Source: a bacterium | Lineage (GTDB): Bacteria > AUK180 | Length of the DNA: 64,000 nucleotides | Assembly: GCA_023144005.1 (NCBI GenBank) | Contig: JAGLGN010000014.1 | Location: 1-64,000 of the forward strand | Reading direction: 5' to 3' | In this document: piece after piece, positions 15,823-25,053 of the stretch | Position numbering within the stretch: the first letter of the stretch is position 1 | Layout: the number at the start of each line of letters is the position of its first letter | Translations under genes and position numbers: made by a program | The notes under the pieces: generated by a model | What the model saw: only the letters and a program-made list of their open reading frames with translations | The model's database searches: none | What the model was told of the DNA's origin: nothing

Positions 15823-16608
15823 ATGAAGGGTATCATCTATTTGATCATGATCGCACTTGCACTGATGGGCTGTACAAACGGCAAAGGCGGCACTGCTGAA
15901 CAATCTCAGCAAGACGCACCGGCGAAACAAAGCAAGGCACCGGAGAATGCGAAAGTCGATTTAGAAGGAAATGCTCCTAAATCGGAGGCGATACTTGGCG
16001 ATTGGATTGGGGTTTCGGGGACCGATTGGGAGGAGATATCTTTTGACGAGGATGGCAATTACTTCTCTTACCTTCATTCAAGACCCTATGAATGCGGGAA
16101 ATGGGAGATCATTGAGGGGCTGTTAAAGGTCCAGGCGGAATCCGGTGAAGAATATATATTCATTTCTATGGAAACGGCAAAGAACACCATCGCTCTCAGG
16201 ATGAAAAATGGGAATATATGGGTACTTAAAAACTCCAAAGCCGTTATAGTAGATGATATCAAGGCAAATATTCAGGGATACTTCAACGGCATGGTGAAAT
16301 TCACCGGATTGAATATGGAAAGTTTCGTACCCAAGGGTGTCGAATGGTATGATGGAAAACAATTACAAAAATTTGACGGGTTTTATGCTGTTTTCTATTC
16401 CAGTGAAATGGTAACCCACGAAGGGCGCGGCGAAATATCACAGCAGGTGTTTGAATACTTCCGTGGTGTCGGCTTTGAAAGCGACGGCTACAATACCACG
16501 GAGATATTTGACGGAATTACCGATGGGAAATACGCCTTCAAGGTCGAATGGGAGAGCTGGGACGAAGAAGCGGCACTTGGCATATGGGGATTTAAGATAG
16601 GAAAGTAA
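15823..16608 (+). CDS. Lipoprotein of unknown function
   Basis: 261 residues with a lipoprotein signal (MKGIIYLIMIALALMGC, Cys17) followed by a Gln/Ala/Lys-rich linker (~20-50). The rest looks like two small beta-rich domains: one around 60-125 with DWIGVSGTDWEEISFDEDGN, reminiscent of lipocalin-like domains, and one around 150-260. I do not recognise the family. The next gene starts 1 nt after its stop, so it is co-transcribed with the outer-membrane barrel. Confidence 0.7.
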   Translation: MKGIIYLIMIALALMGCTNGKGGTAEQSQQDAPAKQSKAPENAKVDLEGNAPKSEAILGDWIGVSGTDWEEISFDEDGNYFSYLHSRPYECGKWEIIEGLLKVQAESGEEYIFISMETAKNTIALRMKNGNIWVLKNSKAVIVDDIKANIQGYFNGMVKFTGLNMESFVPKGVEWYDGKQLQKFDGFYAVFYSSEMVTHEGRGEISQQVFEYFRGVGFESDGYNTTEIFDGITDGKYAFKVEWESWDEEAALGIWGFKIGK

Positions 16609-16609
16609 T

Positions 16610-17401
16610 ATGAAGAAAGTTCTAAGCACAATAATATTGATCCTGTTGCTTTGCTCCTGCGTTCACGGCGTACAAACAGCGGGACGCTCATGGAATTACC
16701 TTTCCTCCACCTTTACCATTTCCAGATCACTCTCCTGGGTTTTATTGGGAGGGATCAGGCATGAATTCTCCAGATGGGACGAGGGTACTTCGATCGCCAC
16801 CAAAGGGCTTTACTTCAATGAATTATTCACCGGGCCGGTCTATGTAAAGAAATTCGGTCCTGTTATCGGAGTGTTTCCGGTATTTTTTTATTATATGGGA
16901 TTCCCGATCAAGGCGGCAGACACCTATACTTACGGCTACAGCCTGGAATTCGCACCCACCTTCATTTATAAGATCGGAAAGGTCTCTATGTCCAACAGAT
17001 TCATTTTCCATAATAAAATATTTTCTAATTTCTATTCCGAAATATTGGGAGACGCAAGTTGGAATTCGGGATATTCTCTCATGATACGCTGGAAATTCAT
17101 GCTGCAATACCGTTTATCTGACAAATTAATCATTGAGGTAGCTGAAGAGCCGTTCTTCGGCATCATTGAAGATCCCGATGCGCCGGCGGTAACCGGGCCG
17201 GGATTCTCTGAAAAGGGCTTAGACATGAATAGGTTCTACCTCGGATTTATCTACAATGTGAACAAGAGAATAGGGATAGAGGTAAATTATGTTTATGAGA
17301 CCTCTTACGCCAATGATGTCAAGGACATCAAACAACTGACACAAAAGGCGCATTATATCTTTCTTACATTAAAAACCAAATATCCGCTGTTTAAGAAATG
17401 A
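16610..17401 (+). CDS. Predicted outer-membrane beta-barrel (DUF2490-like)
   Basis: 263 residues: N-terminal signal (MKKVLSTIILILLLCSC, which could be a lipobox or a normal Sec signal cut after VHG), then alternating amphipathic strands with aromatic girdles, ending with YIFLTLKTKYPLF. The pattern NRFYLGFIYNVNKRIGIEVNYVYE is typical of DUF2490 barrels, whose function is unknown. Coupled to the lipoprotein gene upstream. Confidence 0.65.
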   Translation: MKKVLSTIILILLLCSCVHGVQTAGRSWNYLSSTFTISRSLSWVLLGGIRHEFSRWDEGTSIATKGLYFNELFTGPVYVKKFGPVIGVFPVFFYYMGFPIKAADTYTYGYSLEFAPTFIYKIGKVSMSNRFIFHNKIFSNFYSEILGDASWNSGYSLMIRWKFMLQYRLSDKLIIEVAEEPFFGIIEDPDAPAVTGPGFSEKGLDMNRFYLGFIYNVNKRIGIEVNYVYETSYANDVKDIKQLTQKAHYIFLTLKTKYPLFKK

Positions 17402-17683
17402 ATAAAATTGTTCAAAGGTTGAAAAGTTCAGAAGTTCAAGGTTAGTGCAAAGGAGAATAAGAAAGAATGTTATTTGATTTCCCACTTGAAAAAGGAAAAT
17501 AAAAACACATCCGAAACCGAAAAATCGTTATTTAGGTGCTTTCATTAAAATCATCCGTTAAAACAATAGAACGCCGGAGCTATCAGCCTACGGGACGGCT
17601 GGTTGAATATTTTAACTTAATACATCAAATTTAGACAAATAATTGGGTTGAAAAATTCACCACCACCGTCCCTGGCGTATTAG

Positions 17684-17750
17684 GGTGGGTGGAGGGAGAA
17701 TGGGTATAGAATCGCACGCAACCATTCTTCACATATCTTTGAATGTAATT
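17684..17750 (-). repeat. Dispersed intergenic repeat, family 2, copy 2
   Basis: On the minus strand it reads GAATTACATTCAAAGATATG, then GAATGG, GATTCTATACCCATTCTCC and CCACCCAC, matching copy 1 at 3926-4009. Confidence 0.6.
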
Positions 17751-17800
17751 CTCATTGAGCGGATCCGTCTGGCATTTGTTTCTTCTTCCCCTCCCCCATT

Positions 17801-17830
17801 ATTCACTGTTCATTGTTCACTATTCACTTC
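17801..17830. repeat. Heptanucleotide repeat (ATTCACT type)
   Basis: Units ATTCACT, GTTCATT, GTTCACT, ATTCACT in register, after a C-rich run, as at 113-137. It ends 1 bp before the symporter stop codon. Confidence 0.7.
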
Positions 17831-17831
17831 T

Positions 17832-19283
17832 CTATAAGCCTCTAGTCTCCAGCCTCTTCTTAGAACGGAATATCAGGGATATCAAGGGCGGAGTTGCCAA
17901 TGATACCATCATCCCAATGGTGCCGGCCTGTGGTGAAGATATTCCTCTTAAATACAGGAACATACACACACCCAGACCAAGCGCCGATCCCGTGATGGCT
18001 CCTGTCTTTGAGACCCACTTTGTGAAGAGCCCCCAAATGAACGGTCCCAGAAATACCGCGCCGATCGCTCCCCAGGAAACGCCCAATATACTTACTATCG
18101 TGGCAGGCTTGAAATAAGCCAATATCACGGCGAGCAGAATAAACACGGCCGAGATCACACGCATCAAGAGTGTCAACCTATTGTCGTCAGACCCCTTATT
18201 TATAAAACCCGCATAAAGGTCTTTGACTACGGACGAGCTTGAAATAAGAATGAGCGCTGCCAGTGTGGACATTGATGCGGATAAGATCAAAAGCAGCATC
18301 AGAACAGATAATGACCCGGGAACCACATTCGCAATTATCTCCGGCATTAAGGCATCGACGAGCGGCTTGCCATTTGCAAAAGCCGCCGGTGTCGTTTCGG
18401 GAGAAAGGAAAAATCTCGTTGTAGCTCCGGTAAAATATGCGATACCGGTAATGATCAAAGCGAATCCCGTCGAGGCATACATCCCTATTCTGATCGAACG
18501 CTTATCTTTGATCGCATAGAATTTCTGAATTAGCTGCGGCATGCCGAAGGGTGCGACACTGGTCAGGAAGACAAGCGAGAAAAGCGGCCAGAAACCCGGA
18601 GGGCCCACGCTTTTTACCAACTTCGGATTGATCTCCTTCAATTTAGCGATGATATTGGCCAGTCCGTCTGCCTTATCCAATATACTCCACAAAAGTATGA
18701 ATACGCCGGCGGTCATTATTATCCCGAATACCACATCGATCATTGTCATGGATTTATAACCGCCTAATACCAAGTATATTGCGGTGAATCCGCCCATCAG
18801 CACCAAGGCGAGTGTATAGTCGATATTAAAATTAGAGGTAAAGAGATATGACAGTCCCATAAATACAGCGGATGTATAGGGGACAAAGAATACAAATATC
18901 GCGATGGATGCGAAGAGTTTTAAAAAGCGGCTGTCAAATCGTTTCTCCAAGAATTCCGGCATAGTAGCGACCTTGTATTCTTCGGACATGATCCGGATCT
19001 TCGGGCCGATCAGCCACCAAACACAGAAAACGCCGATCAGGGAATTTCCCAAGGCCACCCAGAGCCCTGAAAGGCCGAATCCCCAACCTATATTTCCGGC
19101 AAAACCGATGAACAAGACGGCGGAGAAGTATGCAGTTCCGTAGGTAAAAGCGGTCATCCACGGACCAATACTCCTACCTCCCAGGAAAAAATCCTCAAAT
19201 GATTTTGTTTTCCTTAGGCCAAGCAGGCCGAAAAAGATCACCATCAAACCGTAAATGGAAAGTACAATAATCTTGAGAGCCAT
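17832..19283 (-). CDS. Sodium:solute symporter (SSS family)
   Basis: 483 residues with about 13 membrane segments and the SSS pattern: FEDFFLGGRSIGPWMTAFTYG near the N-terminus, YFSAVLFIGFAG, and VAPFGMPQLIQKFYAIKD in the middle. Such carriers couple uptake of sugars, amino acids, carboxylates or vitamins to sodium; the substrate cannot be told. The ATG at 19283 is preferred over an in-frame GTG at 19289 because AGGAG lies 5 nt upstream. It has its own promoter at 19304-19332 and no operon partner. Confidence 0.9.
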   Translation of the reverse strand: MALKIIVLSIYGLMVIFFGLLGLRKTKSFEDFFLGGRSIGPWMTAFTYGTAYFSAVLFIGFAGNIGWGFGLSGLWVALGNSLIGVFCVWWLIGPKIRIMSEEYKVATMPEFLEKRFDSRFLKLFASIAIFVFFVPYTSAVFMGLSYLFTSNFNIDYTLALVLMGGFTAIYLVLGGYKSMTMIDVVFGIIMTAGVFILLWSILDKADGLANIIAKLKEINPKLVKSVGPPGFWPLFSLVFLTSVAPFGMPQLIQKFYAIKDKRSIRIGMYASTGFALIITGIAYFTGATTRFFLSPETTPAAFANGKPLVDALMPEIIANVVPGSLSVLMLLLILSASMSTLAALILISSSSVVKDLYAGFINKGSDDNRLTLLMRVISAVFILLAVILAYFKPATIVSILGVSWGAIGAVFLGPFIWGLFTKWVSKTGAITGSALGLGVCMFLYLRGISSPQAGTIGMMVSLATPPLISLIFRSKKRLETRGL

Positions 19284-19303
19284 GATCACTCCTTTGTTAA
19301 ATA

Positions 19304-19332
19304 ATTATATACTGCCAGAGAAATTGAGTCAA
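19304..19332 (-). promoter_or_regulatory. Promoter of the sodium:solute symporter
   Basis: Minus strand TTGACT (19327-19332), 17-bp spacer, TATAAT (19304-19309), followed by a leader with AAAGGAG. Confidence 0.75.
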
Positions 19333-19430
19333 GCCCCGGTGAAGCGTTGCTTCACCGAGCACAAGGGACAAGTAGGAACTGAGGTGCGAGGTTGGAAACG
19401 ATGTTTGAAACGGAGAAAAGAAAGGAGGTA

Positions 19431-19494
19431 GATTCCCCGCTTTCGCGGGAATGACATTAAAAGATGTGTAGAAAATGGTTCCGTTAGATTCTAA
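19431..19494 (+). repeat. Dispersed intergenic repeat, family 2, copy 3
   Basis: Contains a CCCCGC/GCGGG inverted pair, then GAATGACATTAAAAGATGTG, GAAAATGG and GATTCTAACGG, matching copies 1 and 2. Confidence 0.6.
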
Positions 19495-19696
19495 CGGGGC
19501 AAAGAGTTTACACGCTCCGGCTTCCTGTCAACTCTTTGCTTGGAACTTTTACATCGGGACAGACGAACGCCTGCGGCGTACGACATGTCCCATATCTTGT
19601 TTGGGGTACGGCGCGATATGATTGTAACAGGAGAATTACTGAGTTAATCGAAATAACGATTTTCCGGTTACGGATGTGGATATTGGCATCGTTTTC

Positions 19697-19731
19697 ACCT
19701 CGCACATCGTACCTCGTACTTCGTACTTCTT
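19697..19731. repeat. Heptanucleotide repeat (ACCTCGT type)
   Basis: Five perfect-register units: ACCTCGC, ACATCGT, ACCTCGT, ACTTCGT, ACTTCTT. Complementary to the block at 5260-5294. It abuts the RND pump stop codon. Confidence 0.75.
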
Positions 19732-22700
19732 TTAGCGTACGCGTTTACTCATATCCGCCGAGATCATATACAGCGAAGGGAGGAAGAAAAGGGTCAGGAG
19801 CGTGGCGAATATAAGCCCGTAACACAATGCCACAACGACCGGCTGTATCATTTCCGAGGTACCACCCCAGCCGAAAACCGTAGGAACAAGTCCGGCCACC
19901 GTTGTTAATGTTGTCAGGATGATGGGCCGGAGGCGAACTCTGGCACCCTCGGCGATTGCCGAGATTATCGCCTGTTTATCGGAAACCTTGTTTTCTTTGA
20001 ATATCTTATTGATGAATGTTACGAGAACGATATTATCATTTACAATAACACCGATAAGGCCGATAATGCCTATTAAACCCATAAATGTTAGCGGCATGCC
20101 GTGTATCTTAAACCCGATTAGCGCGCCTATAACACCAAATGGCAGCAGCACCAGGATAATAAATGGCTGTGAAGGTGAATTGAAAAGCAGGGCAAGAATG
20201 AAGTAGATGAATACCAGAGCGAGAATGAATGCATATGTCAGGTCTTTCAATGAAGAAGCTGTTTCCTTGGCTTCACCGCCGTGAAGAATATATACATCTC
20301 CGTATTTCATATTCATATACTTGCTGAATTTTTTACTCACCTGCTTCATGACCTGTTTTGAAGTAGCTAATTTCCCATCGACATCACCGCTGATCGTGAT
20401 CGCCTGTTCTCCATTATAATGTTCGATATTCGCGGCTCCCTTCTTTTCCTCAAAATACGCGATAGTCCCGAGCTTGATCAATCGCCTGCTCTTATTGGGG
20501 ATCGTCAGATCCTTCAGAAATGCTTTGTCCTTCTGATATTTCGGATCGATCTCCACACGGAAATCTACTTCCTTCTCATTATTTTGTATGGAGGTTGCAA
20601 TGGCTCCGTGATATGCTATTCGAATGGTTTGCGCTACTGTTGCCACATCGATATCCAATTGTGCCATCTTCTCCATATTAAAGCGCACCCTGATCTCATC
20701 TTTGCCGGAGGTTAGATTATCCTCGATATCAGAAACTCCGGGAATGGCGGTCAAATATTCTTTGATGCTGTCGGCAAGCTCCCGTGACTTCTGCTCATTA
20801 TTGCCGACTACCTGAATATCAATGGCATTTCCGACATCGGGGCCGAATATCTTTTTCTTGAAGGTCATCAGCTTAAATTTCTTTTTTGCTTTGGGCGGGA
20901 TGGCTTTTCTTATCTGTTGTATCAGGGCCTTCGCGGATCTATCTCTTTTTGTACTCGGGACCAGGTATATCCGCAATTGCGCCCAATTATCATGGTAACC
21001 TTCCACATTGAATGTTCTGCTGTCATGATGTCCGATGGCGGTTTTTACCGATAATAACTCGTTGGCTTTCACCGTTTTCAAAACAGTATCTTCTATGGCG
21101 CTGACATATTTTGTCGTCATTGCGCGCGAGGTGCCCAGCGGGGTTTCGAGGTTAATTGTGATCATATCCGAAGACGAATCAGTAGTAAGTGCGAATTTAT
21201 CCATACCCTTAACGAACGCTCCAACAGTCAGGACAAATATCAGAATAAATACCACAAGTATGATATAGCGGAATTTCAATACACGCTTTAAGAGTTTGGA
21301 ATATGAAAAGGCGAGGGGTTCGAACCAGTCTTTTTTAATCTTTTTGCTTTTCTTTTTGGCCTTGCCGTGGAGAAGGTGATTCGGAAGAAGAAAGAAGGAC
21401 TCAAAGAGCGAGGTGAGAAGCGCGACGGAAACGATCACGGGAAATACATAGACGAATTTACCCATCTTTCCCCCGATAAACGCCATCGGAACAAAGGCGG
21501 CAATGGTGGTCAATACCGAGATCACCACGGCGGGGGCAACCTCGGAAGTTCCCTTCAGCGAAGCGTCAAACGCATTATTGCCAAGCCGGCGGTATCTGAA
21601 AATATTTTCAGAGATCACAATACCGTCATCGACAAGAATACCCATGATCGTAATTATCGCTCCCAGTGACATTATATTCAGCGTCATGTCAGAGAAGTAT
21701 AAATAAGCCAGGGTAACAAGCATTATCACGGGAATGCCGAAGGCGGTCCAGAATGCGCTTTTTATATCCAGAAATACCATCAATATGAGAAATACCAGTA
21801 GAAATCCGATTATCAGATTGGATTGAACAACATCAAGGAGAGCCTTGATCGAAAGGGATTGGTCGGCTATCGTTTCGATCTCGAATTTCTTCGGGAAAAT
21901 ATTTTTATTCTCTGCCAGATAGTTTTTAATGCCCTCGGCTGTTTTCATCACATCGGCATTCTCCTTTTTAACGATGCTTAAGGCAATACCTGTGGTCTTA
22001 TTTATTCTGACATCAACATCCTTATCCTTGAAGCCCTTTTTAATATCAGCGACATCTTTTATATAAACCCTCTTGCCCTCGTAACTGGAGCGGATTATAA
22101 CACTTCCAACATCCATGACATCGTCAAATTGCCCTACCGTAACGATCGTCATGTCTTCATGCACACCCTGAAGGGTGCCGCCGGTAGCCCGCACATTTTC
22201 CGCTTGAATACTTTGAACGATCTCGTTCAGGGAGATATAATAATCCTTCAATTTGGAGGGGGATACATATATATGTACTTCAGGATCGGCATAGCCCTCT
22301 TTCTTAACCTCCCCAACGCCATCCAATTTCAGCAATGTGGATTCAAGGCGGTCTGCGAAGCCATACAATTCTTCAAGGGATGCGGATTGGTCTTCTTTGA
22401 CCCTCAAGCCAATGGTGTAAACCGATTTTAATTTGGGGTTCGCGTCTATCAGATGTATCTCCGCTTCTTCGGGAAGCGTGGGAAGTCCGGTCATCGCGCG
22501 GAATACCTCATCCTTGACCTTTTGTGTATTCTTGAGCTCGCTATCTATATTCACAATGATACGAGCACCGTTCTCTATGGAGATGGCGGTGTATTCGTCT
22601 ATACCCGAGATCTGTTTCAATTCATTTTCAACGGGGATAACGGTATTCAGTTCAACATCTTCCGGACTCGCACCTGGGTATGTGATATTGACGAGTACCT

Positions 22701-22836
22701 TGTCCATCTCCGTTTCAGGAAATACGTCTCTTTTCACATTCAAAACACCCGTGATCCCTATCATGATTATGAAGACGAGCAGCATTGTAGATACCACTCT
22801 ATTTTGCGCGAAGTACTTAAATATTGTTTTAAACAC
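19732..22836 (-). CDS. RND efflux transporter, inner-membrane permease
   Basis: 1034 residues, the normal length for AcrB-type permeases, with 12 membrane segments and two large periplasmic loops. The TM4 proton-relay pair is present in GILVDDGIVISEN. The TM10 Lys of AcrB is replaced (GVIVNDNIVLV), as in many non-AcrB RND subgroups. FPETEMDKVLVNITYPGASPEDVE at the start of the first loop is typical. The TolC-like gene lies 54 bp upstream in the same direction, but no HlyD-type periplasmic adaptor gene is between or beside them. Substrate unknown. Confidence 0.93.
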   Translation of the reverse strand: MFKTIFKYFAQNRVVSTMLLVFIIMIGITGVLNVKRDVFPETEMDKVLVNITYPGASPEDVELNTVIPVENELKQISGIDEYTAISIENGARIIVNIDSELKNTQKVKDEVFRAMTGLPTLPEEAEIHLIDANPKLKSVYTIGLRVKEDQSASLEELYGFADRLESTLLKLDGVGEVKKEGYADPEVHIYVSPSKLKDYYISLNEIVQSIQAENVRATGGTLQGVHEDMTIVTVGQFDDVMDVGSVIIRSSYEGKRVYIKDVADIKKGFKDKDVDVRINKTTGIALSIVKKENADVMKTAEGIKNYLAENKNIFPKKFEIETIADQSLSIKALLDVVQSNLIIGFLLVFLILMVFLDIKSAFWTAFGIPVIMLVTLAYLYFSDMTLNIMSLGAIITIMGILVDDGIVISENIFRYRRLGNNAFDASLKGTSEVAPAVVISVLTTIAAFVPMAFIGGKMGKFVYVFPVIVSVALLTSLFESFFLLPNHLLHGKAKKKSKKIKKDWFEPLAFSYSKLLKRVLKFRYIILVVFILIFVLTVGAFVKGMDKFALTTDSSSDMITINLETPLGTSRAMTTKYVSAIEDTVLKTVKANELLSVKTAIGHHDSRTFNVEGYHDNWAQLRIYLVPSTKRDRSAKALIQQIRKAIPPKAKKKFKLMTFKKKIFGPDVGNAIDIQVVGNNEQKSRELADSIKEYLTAIPGVSDIEDNLTSGKDEIRVRFNMEKMAQLDIDVATVAQTIRIAYHGAIATSIQNNEKEVDFRVEIDPKYQKDKAFLKDLTIPNKSRRLIKLGTIAYFEEKKGAANIEHYNGEQAITISGDVDGKLATSKQVMKQVSKKFSKYMNMKYGDVYILHGGEAKETASSLKDLTYAFILALVFIYFILALLFNSPSQPFIILVLLPFGVIGALIGFKIHGMPLTFMGLIGIIGLIGVIVNDNIVLVTFINKIFKENKVSDKQAIISAIAEGARVRLRPIILTTLTTVAGLVPTVFGWGGTSEMIQPVVVALCYGLIFATLLTLFFLPSLYMISADMSKRVR

Positions 22837-22890
22837 CGTCCACTCCTTTTTTTATATCTTGCGCGGATGACTGAAATACATCTTTGCTAT

Positions 22891-24324
22891 TTAATTGATC
22901 TCGCCGATAATAAGGCGAAGATCCGCCTCAAGTATATGATAATCCGCGATGGCTTTGTAAAGTTCCGTCTGCGCATTGTTCATATCATTTTCATACTCAA
23001 GTATCCATTGAATAGAAGAACGCCCGCGGGCATATTTCTTTTTCTCCAGTTTCAACTTCTTCTCTTCCAATTCAAGCGACTGCCGCGCGGCAATAATGTA
23101 TTTAGCCTGAGCCTTGAGCTCTCTTGCCAGGGCCAGACAGCCGGCCTTGATCTCCAGCTTTTGCTCCTGTAAGGCAAGGGCGCTCTTTTCAAGCTCGTGA
23201 TCACTTGCCCGCAGCTCGCTTTTTGCGGCTTTATTCCACGGGAACAATTTCATATTAAGTCCGATATACCATGAGGGATGATCGGCTGAAAATATCGCAT
23301 CGTAATTATCGGATATCGCGGAGGAAGTGTTCTCAACTCCCACTTGAGCGACAAGATCTATCATCGGAAGGGCCTCATTTTTCATATTCTCCGCATATAA
23401 TTTCTTGATCTCTATTGCCGTTTCCAATACCTTCAATTGAGGATTTTCGGCAAATGCCTTTTTGATGATCTCTTGCGGAGATATTTCCTTGTGGTCTATC
23501 ACGGGGTGAAGAGATATATCAAAGCGACATTCTTCGTCCAGAGGCAGGCCGATGAGCTGTTTCAGATTTTCCTCACTTGAAATGATTGAATTCTCTCCGG
23601 GAAGGATCGAGGCCGACAGAATATTGACCCTTGATTCGCTGGCGATGATATCCACCTCTTCCACTAGGCCGTCCTTGAACTTCCTTCTATTTGTCTCCAG
23701 TATCTTCTTCACTCGTTCAAGATAAGAGTTCTGTGCTTTCAGATTTTTTCCGGCAAGGTCCAGAGAGATCATGATCTTCTCTATCTGATTGGTCAGAAAG
23801 AGTTTTTGATAATCATAGGCCAGAGCCACGATTTTCTTATTCATTCCTGCTATTTCAAGCGCACGCTTGTCATTAACGCCGAGAAAATTGCGAGCAAGCG
23901 GCTGAACATATGCCAGGCGGATCGAAGAATCATAAGTTGGATCGCCCAATTGCGGTGTTGCGTCTGATTCCGTAGCCTGATTCAGCCATTCCAGACTCAG
24001 GACACCGCCGGAAAGGCTGAACTTCTTGCCCAATCCCATAATTATCTGGCAGATCTCCCGTTCAGACCCGGATTGAGGATTTATCATGGAGAATTCACTA
24101 TCGGACTTGACCAGGTCTAATTTAATAAAGAGGTCGTATTGGGATACGAACTTCTCTATCTCTTCTTCCGAAAGTAATTTGTCATAATTGCTGCTCTTCA
24201 TCTGAAGATTATTTTCGATACCCGTCTTTATGCATTCATCCAGAGTGTATATTTTGATATCCGTACCGAATGCCGGATTTGTCATGAGCAGGACCATCAG
24301 AAACAGCGTTAGTGTTTTGTACAT
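22891..24324 (-). CDS. TolC-family outer-membrane efflux protein
   Basis: 477 residues from the ATG at 24324 (GGAG 9 nt upstream and the protein then begins with signal MYKTLTLFLMVLLMTNPAFG). Long alpha-helical hairpins repeat twice (for example residues ~170-250 and ~380-470), the TolC/OEP layout that forms a trans-periplasmic tunnel. YTLDECIKTGIENNLQMKSS at the mature N-terminus is typical of OEP proteins. It is the first gene of the operon with the RND permease. Confidence 0.9.
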   Translation of the reverse strand: MYKTLTLFLMVLLMTNPAFGTDIKIYTLDECIKTGIENNLQMKSSNYDKLLSEEEIEKFVSQYDLFIKLDLVKSDSEFSMINPQSGSEREICQIIMGLGKKFSLSGGVLSLEWLNQATESDATPQLGDPTYDSSIRLAYVQPLARNFLGVNDKRALEIAGMNKKIVALAYDYQKLFLTNQIEKIMISLDLAGKNLKAQNSYLERVKKILETNRRKFKDGLVEEVDIIASESRVNILSASILPGENSIISSEENLKQLIGLPLDEECRFDISLHPVIDHKEISPQEIIKKAFAENPQLKVLETAIEIKKLYAENMKNEALPMIDLVAQVGVENTSSAISDNYDAIFSADHPSWYIGLNMKLFPWNKAAKSELRASDHELEKSALALQEQKLEIKAGCLALARELKAQAKYIIAARQSLELEEKKLKLEKKKYARGRSSIQWILEYENDMNNAQTELYKAIADYHILEADLRLIIGEIN

Positions 24325-24350
24325 ATCAGTATTCTCCAATTTTCACTTTA

Positions 24351-24379
24351 ATTATAACAATAGGATGAAAATTTATCAA
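24351..24379 (-). promoter_or_regulatory. Promoter of the tolC-like/RND operon
   Basis: Minus strand TTGATA (24374-24379), 17-bp spacer, TATAAT (24351-24356). Confidence 0.75.
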
Positions 24380-24409
24380 TTCTGCTGATTCTCAATTACT
24401 CGCTTCGTT

Positions 24410-24437
24410 TTGATATTGATCTTCAATATGTTATACT
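24410..24437 (+). promoter_or_regulatory. Promoter of the 24.5-kb accessory genes
   Basis: TTGATA (24410-24415), 16-bp spacer, TATACT (24432-24437). Divergent with the tolC promoter. Confidence 0.55.
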
Positions 24438-24494
24438 TTTTTTGTAATGTAAGAACCGTATTAAAAGTACTTACATAGTTCCCGGAGGAAAGCC

Positions 24495-25040
24495 TTGGCG
24501 ACCACAGCGCTAATTATATCAATTATTTCACTAGTTATTTCCGTTATCTTCGGAATTTCTCACTACATTCTAAGCATTAAGCAACGGGAGATAAGTGACC
24601 TTATCCTCAAAGAAAAGAAGCGTAATATGCCCATCCTAGTGATGCGCAACAACAAACCTGAAACCCCAACTACAGAAGCTGGCGTGGCAATGCCAACCTT
24701 GTGCCTAAGACTAATTCTACTGAATCCCGAGGAACGGATAATTAAAATTACCGCTCCATTCCAACTTTCGTATAATAAACAAGTGTATGATCTCGAATAT
24801 CCAATACTTTATAATGAGGACAATCTCGTTATCCAAGGGGATGAAGTAAATCTTTACTTCAAAATCGTTAATACCTTTCGATGGGATCATTCAGGACTAC
24901 ACAAGCCTTTTTCTGAGATCTATAATGATGGAGAAACTACGAAAATATTCACAGTTACTATGAGGTGTAATGATCAAATTGAAGACTTAGAGTTAAAGTG
25001 TGATGTAAAATTGATCATACCTGAATTATATTTGAGCTAA
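24495..25040 (+). CDS. Membrane-anchored protein of unknown function
   Basis: 181 residues starting with TTG, 5 nt after a strong CGGAGG site. One N-terminal membrane segment (about 3-25, TALIISIISLVISVIFGISH), a short basic stretch (KQREISDLILKEKKRN), then a ~140-residue beta-rich domain without a recognised family. AT-rich relative to flanking genes. The next gene starts 13 bp downstream with the same kind of TTG start and strong Shine-Dalgarno, so the two form an operon of membrane proteins with similar layout. Confidence 0.68.
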   Translation: MATTALIISIISLVISVIFGISHYILSIKQREISDLILKEKKRNMPILVMRNNKPETPTTEAGVAMPTLCLRLILLNPEERIIKITAPFQLSYNKQVYDLEYPILYNEDNLVIQGDEVNLYFKIVNTFRWDHSGLHKPFSEIYNDGETTKIFTVTMRCNDQIEDLELKCDVKLIIPELYLS

Positions 25041-25053
25041 ACGGAGGGCAAAA

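Larger units (their letters stand above)
17402..17831. other. Gene-free stretch with repeats
   Basis: 430 bp between convergent genes. It holds a degenerate TTCAAAGGTTGAAAAG-type repeat near 17410-17445, the inverted family-2 repeat (17684-17750) and a heptamer block (17801-17830). I see no convincing reading frame or RNA gene. Confidence 0.6.
19290..19731. other. Gene-free stretch with repeats
   Basis: 442 bp. Contains the symporter promoter, a GTGAAGCGTTGCTTCAC inverted repeat (19340-19356), the third family-2 repeat, an imperfect hairpin with GGGACA/TGTCCC ends near 19557-19592 and a heptamer block at the end. No gene is seen. Confidence 0.6.
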
